64,000 nucleotides of DNA from positions 71,062,372-71,126,371 of the forward strand of contig OY970824.1 in assembly GCA_963853835.1 (NCBI GenBank), given 5' to 3'. This DNA is from Calendula officinalis. Its lineage: Eukaryota; Streptophyta; Magnoliopsida; Asterales; Asteraceae. Made by a program: the position numbers and the translations under genes. Within the stretch, counting starts at the first letter, position 1. The number at the start of each line of letters is the position of its first letter. The notes below the pieces were generated by a model, which was not told the DNA's origin, did not search any database, and was given only the letters and a program-made list of their open reading frames with translations. Below, in pieces: positions 24,395 to 35,942 of this stretch.

Positions 24395-25335
24395 TATGAT
24401 ATATTTTCTTAAATAATAACAGTTACCAAATTCTTCAAATTTCTTGTTTTTAATATATTGTCTTAAATTATAAAGCATACCATATGTGTAAGTGGGAAAT
24501 ATGGTAACCAAATTATTGTCTTGTTTTAGTAATTCCAAATTTATATTTTTACTTTCAATCCCTAATTCGAATTGCAAGTAGTATGAGGTGGCATCCTACG
24601 TGGCATGTGAATTATGACGTCATTATGACGTGGAAAGAGTGACGTGTCAAGATTTCAAAAATGCTTTCTTTTATTATATATAAAGATAAAGATTTTTACA
24701 TTGTGATAATATAATTAATTTATATCGATAATAAACTAATTTAAGCTCTAAAACTTTCAATAAAATCGTAAGTTTTTAATAAAAAAATGTTAATTTAAAA
24801 ATTTAATGTGTATTTTTGCAACTCGTCGTGAAGCGCGGGCCACAACTCCTCCTTACTAACATTGTAGGCAATTTTTTTTTTAAATAAAAGTTATCTAAAA
24901 TATGCTTTTCGCTCGTAGTTGCGGATTTTCAAATATACATATTTTACGTCCAACTTAATATTCGATGTTGATTGGATTTAATATTTTCTTTTTATATCCA
25001 TGAACAAAATAAAAAATATGGGTAGTTTCTTGTATAAAAAATATATTTTTAATTTTGTATAAATAGATGTTTAACTAATATAGTAAAAATAATTTTTTGT
25101 TATTAATAAATACAATTTAGAAAATTAATGTTTTCGTTTGGTATAGATAGATGTTAGATAATATAAAATTTATAATTTTTTATTATTAATAATAATTAGT
25201 TGGAGGATAAAGAATAAATATTTACAAAATCAACCTTAAATATTTGCAAAATCAGCCCTGTCGTAAGGGTGCTTTTAAAAGCCCTTTTCTTTTGATGATT
25301 CTTTGAGACACCTGCGAGACACGGGTGCACATGGC

Positions 25336-25425
25336 ATCAATTGCCAAATTTCAATTTTTTAATTAATTATTTTTCAGTCAATCAATTGCCAAATTTCAAC
25401 TTTTTAATTAATTATTTTTCAGCCA
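25336..25425. repeat. two direct copies of a 45-bp unit
   Basis: ATCAATTGCCAAATTTCAA... occurs at 25336 and 25381 with only a few differences. It is AT-rich and non-coding. Confidence 0.9.
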
Positions 25426-27300
25426 TTTGAATGAACAATAAAAGTTGAATATCATTTGTATTATAGGTATAATATAATTCGAGAGGTGGCTTACTTTGTT
25501 GTTTTTTTCCTTCTTCGTTGGGCCAAGCACCTAACCAGGTAGATTATATTCCTTGTTAATTTTTGGGAATCAATCACATGAAAGCAAATGAGATTCGTGT
25601 CTTAGTCGATGGTATTATCGGAGCAGCTCCCTATTTCGATATGGTGGTCACATCTAGGAACTGAGAACGAGCAGTTGACAAAGTGTGTTGTGGTTTCGTG
25701 TCTAATCGTTACGGATTAAGTGTTTCGGGAATTGATACGATTGGTGGTGATTATGTATTGTAGGCAGTGGAGTTTTAGTGACACAAGGCAAGTAGAGGTG
25801 GTTTTAAATCTCATTCAACCAAAAATATTAGGTGGGTATGTCGGCAACTATTAAACCAGATTTTTGAAGGGAATTATTTGATAGAATTGGGTTATTATTT
25901 TTAGTTTTTGTGATGCAAGATTCTGTTGGCAATTGAGTATGATTCATCAGCAAGTGAATTGTGGGTGGGTTGGGTTGGGTTGGATTTTTGACCGACATAA
26001 TCATTTGATAAGTCCTTTTGTTCATTGTAAATTGAAGTTAGCAAGCAGCCCATTTAGTGTATGGTGTGATCGAGCAGAAATATTTCAGCCATTGAAAGAA
26101 TTGCGACCACTCGAGAAGGAAGAGTCGATTGATTTCTTGTGTCGGGTATTTGTGATTCGCGGGTTGGTTCGTGATTCTACCTTTTATTATTTCTGAGTTG
26201 ATAAGTCAATCCCGAGTAATACTCGAAGAACCCGTGACCTGTGTTTCTGGATGTCCCGGTGGCATTTGAGTAACGGTGTCGGGTTTTGTTTTTTTTTTTT
26301 TTTTAAAGTCATCATTATTGTTTTGATCAGTTTCTGGCAGATTCTGCCGGTCATATTCGGGTCTGTTTTCGGACGGTTTAGAGTCTGAATTTGGTCTCCG
26401 AGTATTCCGGAAAGTTTTAGTTCTCTGAGTTAGCTTTCCGTGGCTGCAAACCGCTCGTCAATAGGACATAGGGTTCTCAAGTTATGGACATTTTAGTACG
26501 GGTCTGCAATGCTGAATTTCAGCACTGTATCGTGCTGTTTGGGTCAACGTTTGACCTGATTCGGGTCAGAATATTGGGTTCGGGTATGAACGAAATTTTT
26601 AGTTCGTCGAGTCGTTTATAACATACTAAATTTTGGCGTTAATCGGGTTTATGGTTTAGGAGTTATCCCTGTTCGAGTAAGACTGCGCAGTGCTGATTCA
26701 CTGTTCGTAACTGCACTGTTGCAGGTCTGTTTCGGGCCCTTCGGGTCTGTTTCGGGTCTCGAGTCCTTCTGCAAAGCTGTAGATTAGTCTGTTTTCTAGT
26801 CACATCGAAGAGTTGACACTCACCAGGTTATCGGGTTGAAAGTTATGGCCTTCGCGGTAAAGCCGACGCAAGCTGCCAAAATAATTATGATTGAGTTTTT
26901 GGGTGGGTTTTAATCCGGGTTTTCTTTCGTGCTTTAGGATCGTCTAAGAGCTAGACGTGCAGTATTTTAGAGTGTCGGGGATTATTCGGAGCTTACGTTT
27001 TCGAGGTGAGTATTCTCACCGTGTTTTCAGTTATAACAATATACATGGATGCCTAACGTGTTTTGAAATGCTTGAATTGCTTTCTGTGATTGAACTGCTA
27101 TCTGTGAATCTGAGTAGTTGTGTGTATTTAATACTGATCTGAGACATTAGTGTCTGGGTATCTGAGCTCAGCATAAGGTTGTACTGTGCTGTTGTGAACT
27201 TAATTACCTGAGTTATATGCGATCTGAGTTATCTGTGATCTGAATTATCTGGGTTATCTGAGTTAATTATGTTAAAGAGATAAAACATAATAAATAAACA

Positions 27301-27410
27301 TCTGAGTTTTGGCTATATGCCTATTTGGGATCTACTCCCGTCTGATTTTTGGCTATGTGCCTATTTGGGATCTACTCCTGGCTGAGTTTTGGCTATATGC
27401 CTATCTGAGG
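27301..27410. repeat. tandem 40-bp repeats in the LTR-like sequence
   Basis: Two full units and one partial unit start TCTGAGTTTTGGCTATATGC and continue CTATTTGGGATCTACTCC. Short CTGAG/TATCTG repeats flank them on both sides. Confidence 0.9.
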
Positions 27411-27883
27411 TTTGAGGAGGGGCGAGGTTGATTTCTCGTCCCAAATCATACAAGCGCACTATATAAATTAAAATCTGAGAAAAATAATCTGGGAAATTAA
27501 TCTGAGTAATTAACTGAGTAGAATCTGGGTAGGAGTACACCTATGTGCCCTTATGTGTTGTATGTTATATCTGTTTTCATTTTGGGAATATTTACTCAAC
27601 GTGTGGCTGATCTCAAACACTCCCCCGATTATTTCAGGTACCAGTAAAGGAAAAGAGAAGGTGGGTGCTTGACTGCTGTATCTTTCGAATGTTATTGTGG
27701 AATATCATTTATGATTTTAAACTTTATTTTTATTAAAACGTATTAAAATTTGGGTTTTATACTGGGACATTTTTATTTAAATATTGTACTTTAAAATTTT
27801 AAAATATTTGCGAATTTCTGGGTGTTACACCTTATCCAATTATTGTACCAGGTCGATTAAAAACCCAAATTTTTAAAACATTG

Positions 27884-28671
27884 AATGTGATTAACCTTTC
27901 TCGTATGTTTGCTGATGTCGTAAGTTATAAGTTATAAGTTATAAGGACTGTCATAAATGTTTTTCTTTAACTTGTTACTAAAAGCCATATATGTTCTAGA
28001 AGACTAGAGTAAATATACATTAGTTGCATATGATTTTTTTATAGAAAGTTGACCCCAAACAGGATTATTATAAATCTATTTTGGAAAAGTATTCATTTAA
28101 AAAGAACAATAATGACTCATTCTTGTATAGTTTATTAATCGTTTTTAATTTCCACTAAATAACTTATTTTATCGCTAAAGAAGTTGCATGACTTGATAAA
28201 CCGACACGTGTCCTTATCCTACTGAATGCGCGGTTCCTTTCTCTTCCCGGCATTAGAGTTTCCTATTTGCAAATAAATCGACTTTAACCTATAACCATTG
28301 ATTTAAGACAAACATATAGCGAATAATAAAAGTATTTTAAAATCGTGTAGAACTCTATATCTAGTATCTACGTTAGAAAAGTTGTATTTGTATTGTACTA
28401 AATTTATATATTTATCTTTCTATTTATTTAATTAATACAAGTGTCCAAATAATATAATTAGACTGAAAAAAATAATCAGTATATTCTATATGTTAAAATA
28501 AAGCTGAAAATTTTAGTATGGATCAACACAATTTTCCCATCTAAATTAACAGAAGTAAAGATCTAAAGTGCTTTCAATGTGATGAAGATAATGTCAGTTT
28601 TTATATTACTAACATACAAATCAAATGAGTCAAATTCGGCATAAATAAAGTTATATACATCTATCAACATA
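27884..28671. other. intergenic, no gene seen
   Basis: AT-rich DNA between the split foldback element and retroelement 1. No open frame or terminal repeat was recognised. Confidence 0.5.
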
Positions 28672-28676
28672 CATAT

Positions 28677-28948
28677 TTTAGGAAATAGTGAGACTATAAT
28701 CAAGCTAATCCATTAAGAAATGATGAGAAATTGAAGAATTAGTGTGTGTGTTCTTGGTGTATTTGGTGTGTGAAGTTGAGAGAGAATGAGATGGAAGAAG
28801 AGCTTTCAATTTGATAATTCTGTGAAAGTTTAGGAAAGCATTCATTCTAACTCAATATTACAAGTATTTATACCATCTACCACCTAACAAGGGAATTGTT
28901 AGTTAACGAGATTAAAGGTCAAAACCTATTACAAAAATAGTCCTAACA
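28677..28948 (-). repeat. retroelement 1, 3' LTR
   Basis: It reads TGTTAGGAC... in sense orientation. The terminal CA of the other copy is AA here (TTTAGG on the plus strand), one of two differences from the 5' LTR. Confidence 0.93.
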
Positions 28949-28963
28949 ATCTCCCCCTTTTTG
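28949..28963 (-). promoter_or_regulatory. retroelement 1, polypurine tract
   Basis: In sense, AAAAAGGGGGAGAT ends directly at the 3' LTR and is the expected plus-strand primer. It is the last of seven similar tracts in the element. Confidence 0.85.
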
Positions 28964-30289
28964 ATCTTTAATACGTCATCCCAGTCTTCAAACTTCAGAT
29001 TCTTGTTATCATCTATCTTTGGCAAGAAAATGTTTTTCTGTATTTTAAGAACAAAACATTTGCAGAAATCTGGAAGTTTAAGGTACTCAAAGGGAATATG
29101 TTTTTCGTTGATAATATTTGAGTGAGGAAATCCTATAACTGATTTACTAAAGATTTGAAAACTTTGGGAAATGGAATATCAGTTAAGTAAGGATTTGACT
29201 GGGTTTTCAGATAATGGAGAGGTTGTTTTTGGAATTTTGTGGTAGAGGATTATATTGAGTATAGAATTATGATGTTTTTGAATGATTTGTCAGTTAAAGT
29301 TTTGGATGTGTGTGTTTGTTTTTGTAAGAATGATATTTAGATTTAGGATTTGGGTGAATGTGGATAATTTGTATTTGATGTGGAACAAAAGGTTTGTACA
29401 GTTAAGCTTTTGTACGGATAATGAATGTTATGGAATTTTGGAAAGAATGGTTTAAACGGTTAAGCTTTTGAATGTATGTGATCGTTACGGAATTTGAAAA
29501 GAAAATTTTAAACGGTTAAGATTCGGATGGAAATGGATGTGGATTTGTGGTTTGGATAGAAAGATTTATTCGATTAAATTTCAGTTTGAAATGGATGTTT
29601 TGTGTTTTGAAATGGATGAATGGAAAACTCAAGATTTTGAGTAGGTATGAATGTGATTCGTGGTTTGGATAGAATGATTTGTCAGTTTGAGGTTTGTAAT
29701 GGAAAGATTGAGAATTTGTGAGAAATTTCTGAAGATAAGACGGTTTCTTTTTCTTCACAATTTATTTCATGTAAATCGACGAAGATGTGGACCCATAGAT
29801 AGATAGAGTTGTTTGTAGCGGAAGTCTTTTGATGAAGTTGTGGCTTTGTCGATTTATGAACTTTGATAATTGTTGTTTAGGATAAAACATTGATGAAGTT
29901 TACGCTCCCCCTCAAACAAACAATTATTCTTCAACAAATCTTCTTCGGTTTCTTGTTTACTCCCCCTTAATCGGTGCATATGTCTTTTTGATGAGGAATA
30001 AACTGGGCTAATATAATCTTTTAAGTCTTGTAAGCATTTTTCTTCATAAACTGAACTTCTTAGTAAATTTTCTCCCCCTCATGATGATTAAGATTTATCG
30101 GAATCATCATGAAAAATGTGAAGTTCGTCGAGATGAAATGAAGAAAATCTGCTAAGCCCATGAATACAAATATGATGAATAATGATATATTTATATTTTG
30201 AATGAATCAATATACATCATATTGTATTATCGAAAACCGAACCGATATTGATGACGTAAATATCCGATCAAATAGTTTGGCATTGAATC

Positions 30290-31880
30290 GCAATGATCGA
30301 ATTAAGTCGGGCAAACCGGGATCACATAGATTACCCGTTGACACAACAGTTACACAAACTGTGTGACCTACGTGCAGTGTTGGAATAGATGATAGCACTG
30401 GTAGGATTTCCATTCAATCATCGTGGAATACCAAGAAAGTTGGTATCACTATGAATGTTCTGGCTTTATCACAAAGATAAGCTTGGTATTATGCCTTGTG
30501 TCCTAAAAGTGTATTGCGGTTCTAGACTCAATTAGTGGACAAACGAAGGCGAGGACTGGAGAGGCTTGTCCTCTGTTTCAATATCAACAATCTCCAAGTG
30601 AGATGTCGATAGCATATGAGATAGTCTCCGTGGAAATGAAACAAGTACTTTTTAAGAAATACTTGAGTGGCTGGGGGGTTGTGCATTGCATCACTGGGTC
30701 CATGATGTCTATTTCAATATCAGAGAGCAACACATGCAATCTGATAGAGACGTGGCAACCCGGCTTTTGATCAGTTTGGTAAGGGTTTTTCGTTTTCTTT
30801 AACCCTGTCACACCCTCCTCACTCAAGCTTACTTTTTCATTTTTCGACTACTCCCTCATTTCATTTTACCATGTTTAGCTGAATTGCACCCCATACTACA
30901 TTCCCCCTCTCAAATTTTATCTCAGCACACCCCAATCAAGATCCCGTGATACTTGATTCTACTCACCTAGACCTATGTACCCTTACATATTGTCCTATAT
31001 TGTAGGTGGCTCCTGGGGAAGATCATACCGGTTATAGCAGATCATAGGAGTAATTTGAGAGTGAACTATAACGCTCATGTGCAATTTATCAGCATTGATG
31101 ATGTTACTTTGTAAGAATAACATGGATTTTTCATCGGAAAATGTATGTGTTTCCGGCATAAGTTGTTGCCTTTATGATATAAAAGTTTAGGCACAGAAAC
31201 TTGAACAAATTAGGTAAAACCGGACTCACATAGAGTATCCGTTAACACACGATATGAATCGATAGTCGTTTGCACAACAGTGGATTCAAATGTGTGACCT
31301 GCAGTTAGAGTTGGCGCGATAGTAGCTCTAGCCGGAATTCCACTCAATCCTTGTGAAGCACCAGATTGTGATGCCACTATGAGTGTTCCGATGAATACAC
31401 GGAGATTCATATTCAATAGTGTATGTGTCCTAAATTGGAAATATTTGACGGTGAGATCTAGACACATTGTGCATTCAATTGAAGACGTATCCCGGGGCAG
31501 AAGGTTAAAATTTCAATACCAACATACTCCGAATGAGCAGTCGATAGATTATGTGCTACGTCCCCTGATGAATTGAAACAAATTCCTATTGAGAGGAATC
31601 TGAGTGGTTGGTGGTGGAGTGCAAATGCTTGACTGGGCCAGTTAAGTCTGGTGATACATTCAACACATGAATGAACATAATTTTGTGAGATTGCCCGGTT
31701 TATTATCGGTTTGGATGCACTCAAAGGTGTGTTTTCTTGATATTATCATGTTTTCACATCACCTTGCACTCACCTAAATCTATACCCTATACCTATACCC
31801 TCACATTTACCAATTTTGGCTAAAAAGTATTTCCCTTGGAAGGTTATGCCGGTTCTAGCAAACCATAGGAAGGTATTGTC
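30290..31880 (-). repeat. retroelement 1, diverged internal duplication of about 900 bp
   Basis: Copy A is about 30290-31060 and copy B about 31195-31880. They align through many short blocks, for example ACCGGGATCACATAGA/ACCGGACTCACATAGA, GTGTGACCT, the TTTCAATA..CAACA..CTCC block and ACCGGTTATAGCA/GCCGGTTCTAGCA. The spaced, patchy match and retained complementary pairs (CAAGTA/TACTTG in A, ATTCCT/AGGAAT in B at the same place) suggest conservation of RNA shape rather than protein. Confidence 0.75.
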
Positions 31881-32081
31881 GTTTGATAAAAAAAAATTGA
31901 TCGATTAAAAAAAACAAACGGGTATAAAAGTATTGATATTAGAAAGTTTCTCCCCCTGGAAATACTAATTCTCCCCCTGGAATTAATATTTCTCCCCCTC
32001 GACAAAATAAGGTAATGAAAAATACACAGTTTAAGAGGGACGGGAAAGAGTTGTTACATTTAAGTGAAAATCTGGTTAAGA

Positions 32082-32200
32082 GCGGGTTTCAAACAAATGT
32101 ATTTGAAAGCCATTGCTTTGAAGCGCGGGTTATACACTGACATGTGCATAAGCCATTTTGATGAAGCGCGAGTTATATACTGAAGTGTATATAAGTCATT
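32082..32200 (-). ncRNA. retroelement 1, post-ORF array of three short hairpins
   Basis: In sense there are three consecutive units of the form AATGGCT - stem - loop - stem - AACCCG(CGCTTCA). The stems are TATATAC/GTATATA, TATGCAC/GTGTATA and TTCAAA/TTTGAA, so the flanks are fixed while the paired arms change together. The array begins just after the Gag-like stop codon. Two equivalent units lie at the same place in retroelement 2. Function is unknown. Confidence 0.7.
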
Positions 32201-32215
32201 ATCCTGCAAAACAAA

Positions 32216-34477
32216 TCAAACAACTTTTGGTACCCATTTTTGTTTGGGTCCGACGATGTTAGCGTGCGAATGAAACCACCGATAAGTTGTATCGATTTGA
32301 TTTAAAGATTGAGAGTTCCAAGAAAAACTGAAACTTGATGTTTCACTTTCAAATAATTTCCGGGGAATTATTTGAGATGTTGGAGTTTTGGGAACCCATT
32401 TTGCTTTTAAGATTGAGGATGTTTTGTAAACATAATCAGGAGATGTTTTTGGCACTTGTGTAAAAGTCATATTAGGTGCCAATGAAAGTAAATCATTTCT
32501 TGAGTATTTTAACGATGTAGTTTTGGAAAAGATTTTCTTTGAAGCACTCGAATGTTTCAACACGGTTGATGGTGTAGGTTTATCCACTTGAGAATGCTTA
32601 AGTCTATAAGAGGAACCTAATTTATTTGGAGTTTTAGGTGCGGAATTTCCTCTAATAACTTGTTTAAGAGCATTCAGTTTCTTATCAGAGTGTGGCGGGA
32701 CCGTGGATCTCCTAGGCTTAGGCTTAGTAGAGGATCTGATTTGTGATTTCGGTTTAGGTGTAGAATTTCCTCTATGAACCTCAGTTTGCTTGATTTTATA
32801 TAAATCACGATATGCCATGACAGGAGAAAACATTCTTGAGTTTTTACTTTTATTCGTTGCAGTTAAAGGAGAATCTAAGTTCATAGATGCACTAGGCTCA
32901 TTAAGTTTCTGAAGATTAGATGATTTATATTCTAAATTTTGAATTTGTGCTTGCAACTTTAGTTTCTCTTTCTCATAAGATTTATGTGTTTCATCAATTT
33001 TATTTTCTAATCCATGAATTTTTGTTTGTAGAACTGATTTTTCTTTGTCAAACGCCTTATGTGTTTCATCTATTTCAGTTTCCAATTGACAAATTTTCTT
33101 TTCAAGAATTAGATTTGGTACATAAATCTTTGGTGTAACCTTTTGTTGAATAACATCATTTCCCTTAATTTCAAATTCTTCTGGTTTTATAATGGGAAAA
33201 TAATCATCATTTTCAAATTGAGCCCTTTTAGTTTCATATGTTTTATTTAATTCAGTGTAATTGAAACTAATTTGAGCATTCTCCTTTTTAGCTCTGTTGA
33301 AGGTCTCAATTTCTTCTTCCTCGTCAGTCATCCGAATGAAACGCTGCGAGATTCCATTGAGTAGATATCTTGAATCATATAATGTAGGAGCCATTTTGCA
33401 CGCGGTCTTAAGATATTCAGGATTGTCAGCTCCTAGCCCTTCTCGAGAGTTGAAATATTTGAAATCTTTAGGCTTGTTAAGATGAATGGTTTGATCAGTG
33501 TGTCCTCGTTTAACAATCAATTCCTCAAGATGTTTGATATGTGAATTCAATTTAATTGTTTCATGCTTGAGTGTGTTTATGATATTTTGTTTGTTTAGCA
33601 TTTCATTTGATGAAATAATGTTTTGTTCATGAAGATTTTCGGTTAATTCTTTGATTTGTGAATTTAATGATTTAAACTGTTGTTCATTTTCATCAAACTC
33701 TTGTTGTTTACGTTCCAAACAATTTTTGGTTATTTGATATTCAGAAATTGTATGAGACAAATTCTTAACATCATTATCATATTTGACATTCAATTCTGAT
33801 ACTTGATTTTGTAACTCCAGATTCTCAAGTTTGACATTTTTAATTTGTTTAATCTGTTGAACAAGTTGTTCATTTTCATTTTGCAAATTATTTAAACGTT
33901 CTTGAAATTGATTATTTAAATCTTTTTCATCTAAAATGTTTTGTTTTAAAGAATCAATTTCAGAAATCTGAGTTGTAACAAAACAAGTATCAGGACCAAT
34001 AAGATTATCAGAATTTGAAAAGAGGGAACTGATTACCTCAAGTTCTTTGTTGGCCTCTTCATTAAATCGATCAGTAACCTCCATATGCTTTTCAGCCTTT
34101 GGATCTGAATCTTCCATCCATTTACTATCTTCAACTAAGAACACTTTTTCATACTCAATTTGTTTAGCCCTCGACATTTTACGTTTATAATACTCGGAAT
34201 CCCGAACGATTAATTTCTTTGTAGCATCCAAAGGTGTGACGGTTGGCTTTTTAGTTGAGATTGTAGCAGATATATCAGGCTTAATGTCGAATGAAGATCT
34301 CAGATTATTGTTTGTAGGCTTTGAATTATATTTCTTCTCTTCCTCTGAATTTTTTGCCATAACTCGTAGTACGTCTTGACGTTCTTTATCCAAATCATCA
34401 TTGATAGCTGGTGTAGGTTTTTCCATTTGTTTATAATATTCGGCAGCTTTTCTCGCATTGGCAAGGTATTTATCCAT
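32216..34477 (-). CDS. Gag-like coiled-coil protein of retroelement 1
   Basis: The intact protein is 753 residues, starting MDKYLANARKAAEYYKQ. The frame is open three codons further (TTG), but the ATG at 34477 matches the start of the related protein in retroelement 2, including the CCCCTAATTG leader before it. There is a long Leu/Asn/Gln-rich coiled coil at about 150-340 and a globular block at about 345-450 containing GLGADNPEYLKTA, with NYTELN downstream. A second coiled coil (about 455-525) and a basic Ser/Thr/Pro-rich tail end in GPKQKWVPKVV. The globular block and the GPKxxWVPK end resemble the extended Gag region of Ty1/copia polyproteins. I see no CCHC knuckle and no enzymatic domain. 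The role is probably particle assembly or RNA binding (inferred). Confidence 0.85.
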   Translation of the reverse strand: MDKYLANARKAAEYYKQMEKPTPAINDDLDKERQDVLRVMAKNSEEEKKYNSKPTNNNLRSSFDIKPDISATISTKKPTVTPLDATKKLIVRDSEYYKRKMSRAKQIEYEKVFLVEDSKWMEDSDPKAEKHMEVTDRFNEEANKELEVISSLFSNSDNLIGPDTCFVTTQISEIDSLKQNILDEKDLNNQFQERLNNLQNENEQLVQQIKQIKNVKLENLELQNQVSELNVKYDNDVKNLSHTISEYQITKNCLERKQQEFDENEQQFKSLNSQIKELTENLHEQNIISSNEMLNKQNIINTLKHETIKLNSHIKHLEELIVKRGHTDQTIHLNKPKDFKYFNSREGLGADNPEYLKTACKMAPTLYDSRYLLNGISQRFIRMTDEEEEIETFNRAKKENAQISFNYTELNKTYETKRAQFENDDYFPIIKPEEFEIKGNDVIQQKVTPKIYVPNLILEKKICQLETEIDETHKAFDKEKSVLQTKIHGLENKIDETHKSYEKEKLKLQAQIQNLEYKSSNLQKLNEPSASMNLDSPLTATNKSKNSRMFSPVMAYRDLYKIKQTEVHRGNSTPKPKSQIRSSTKPKPRRSTVPPHSDKKLNALKQVIRGNSAPKTPNKLGSSYRLKHSQVDKPTPSTVLKHSSASKKIFSKTTSLKYSRNDLLSLAPNMTFTQVPKTSPDYVYKTSSILKAKWVPKTPTSQIIPRKLFESETSSFSFSWNSQSLNQIDTTYRWFHSHANIVGPKQKWVPKVV

Positions 34478-35304
34478 ATTTTTCAATTAGGGGATTTTGG
34501 GTAAAAGTTCTTGTGTGTTTAACAATGTGAAAATCTTCTTTTAAAATGATTATTTTTTTTTTTTTATTTTGGTTAAAAAGTCTTCATTTAAAAGTTGCTC
34601 ATTTCTTTAATGGGCCAGAATTTAATCTGTATTTGGATTTGGACGTAAAATTGTTTGTATTAAATGAGACTTGTATTTTGGGTCAAATAAATTTGTATAT
34701 GGGCGTGACCACGTGAACACTGGGCTGAGAACATCTGTTTGGGCCAAGAAGTTCTACTGGCCGAGGACTTTATTGGGTCTGGGATCAAAGAAGAGCCGAG
34801 AATTGAGATGAGCAAGATCGGTGAAGAACAAGGGTCGGAATCTTCAATTGCCAAGATCGATTGAGATCAGATTCATATCGATTATGATTCTGAAATCCAA
34901 TTCGAATCTGTGTTGAATCTTTGTTGAGATCGGAAATCAATTGTTCGACAAATTGGAGTCGACTTTTAATCTAGATATGCCGATTGATTAAAGACCGATC
35001 AACAAAATCTGAGTTTAGAAAATCGATTTGATATTTACTTTACGAATACAAAGTCTGTATCCGGATTGAAGATCACTTTACGATTGATGATTCACTTGAT
35101 TACGATTAAGATTTGCAAGTTACGGAATTTGGATGCAGATTACGATTACGATTACGGAATTTGGATGGTGAAATCAAGTTTACGAATAAGGAATTTGGAT
35201 TGGGTTTACGATCCAGGTACGGAATTTGAATTTGGATTAAGGAATTTGGACCGATTTTGATTATTGGGTTTGTTTTCTATTGTTGAATGGCCGATATCTT
35301 CAAA

Positions 35305-35490
35305 AGCCGAACTTGTTCTTGTATTGAGCCGAACACTTCCATAAGCCGAACACTTTTCAATTAGCCGAGCTTGGGCTTGTGTTCGGGCCGAGCTTAAGTT
35401 GAATTAATTGTTCGGGCCGAACTTCTTAAATGGGCCGAACTACTTACTTGTTCGGGCCGAACAACAATGCCGAACTACTAACACCGAACT
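35305..35490 (-). repeat. retroelement 1, leader array of GTTCGGCC motifs
   Basis: Seven exact GCCGAA (TTCGGC in sense) plus several near matches occur in under 200 bp, several extended to the palindrome TTCGGGCCGAA. They lie between the primer site and the Gag-like start, in otherwise AT-rich leader. Confidence 0.8.
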
Positions 35491-35928
35491 TGTTCTTCAA
35501 TCTGAACACGTACGTATGAAGGTAAGAACTATTTCTTCACCTTTTTCGATCCAATTTTGCTTAATACTCCATCGATTTCAATGATTCTTCTTGCTAAATG
35601 CTCGAAATCCACTTTCTAACAGTTTGATCCGATCAAATAATCCATAACATAACACATTTGCTCAGATTTTGCAAATTACAGTCACTTTTTGAGTTTTTCA
35701 CTTTTTAGCTAAAATCATCAAATTGGAGGTCGATTGTTGATGGAATTGATCTGGAATTGATTCTATTCTTCTTAGAAACAATGGAGACACACTAATCCAT
35801 GATCAAATCTTCAATTCCAACGAAAAATTTACAACATTAAATTTCTCATGACGAACGAACTTTTCTTCAAACTTTCTCAGATCTTCATCAATCTAGCTCG
35901 ATTTTGGATCTTCTCTAAGAGAGATTTT

Positions 35929-35940
35929 GCTCTGATACCA
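35929..35940 (-). promoter_or_regulatory. retroelement 1, primer binding site for initiator Met tRNA
   Basis: In sense TGGTATCAGAGC, two bases inside the 5' LTR. It is complementary to the 3' end of plant tRNA-iMet, as in Ty1/copia elements. Confidence 0.92.
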
Positions 35941-35942
35941 AT

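Larger units (their letters stand above)
21867..27829 (+). mobile_element. gypsy-like LTR sequence, probably solo LTR with nested insertions
   Basis: It begins TGTAACGCTCTGAAATTT and ends GGGTGTTACA, as plant gypsy LTRs do. The flanking 5-mers CCTTG and CCTTA match at four of five positions. I see no coding region, primer site or second LTR inside. The length, near 6 kb, is explained by later insertions in 22600-25440, including a Stowaway and Helitron-like scraps (a hairpin at 22566-22583 followed by CTAG at 22600). The right half contains many short CTGAG/TCTG repeats. Confidence 0.5.
21474..27883. mobile_element. foldback/MITE with GTTTTAAAA termini, split by a large insertion
   Basis: The left end reads CAGTGTTTTAAAATCCGGGT. 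The right end, read inwards, is CAATGTTTTAAAAATTTGGG, followed on both sides by sequence related to CGACCTGG. An uninterrupted relative lies at 51854-52237. Here the middle is separated by the LTR-like block 21867-27829, leaving about 450 bp of MITE. I found no clear target duplication, so the superfamily is open. Confidence 0.6.

Noticed and set aside
31565..31579. CTGATGA...GAAAC, resembling a hammerhead ribozyme core
   Set aside because: Only three bases separate the two core parts, so no stem II can form. It is also on the strand opposite to the element's transcript, and the duplicated copy lacks it.
30207..31724. Several 65-88 codon frames in the retroelement 1 duplication
   Set aside because: The frames are not conserved between the two copies, which differ by indels not in multiples of three.
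32920..33485. Plus-strand frames opposite the retroelement 1 Gag-like gene
   Set aside because: Shadows of the long minus-strand ORF, without ATG-supported or protein-like content.
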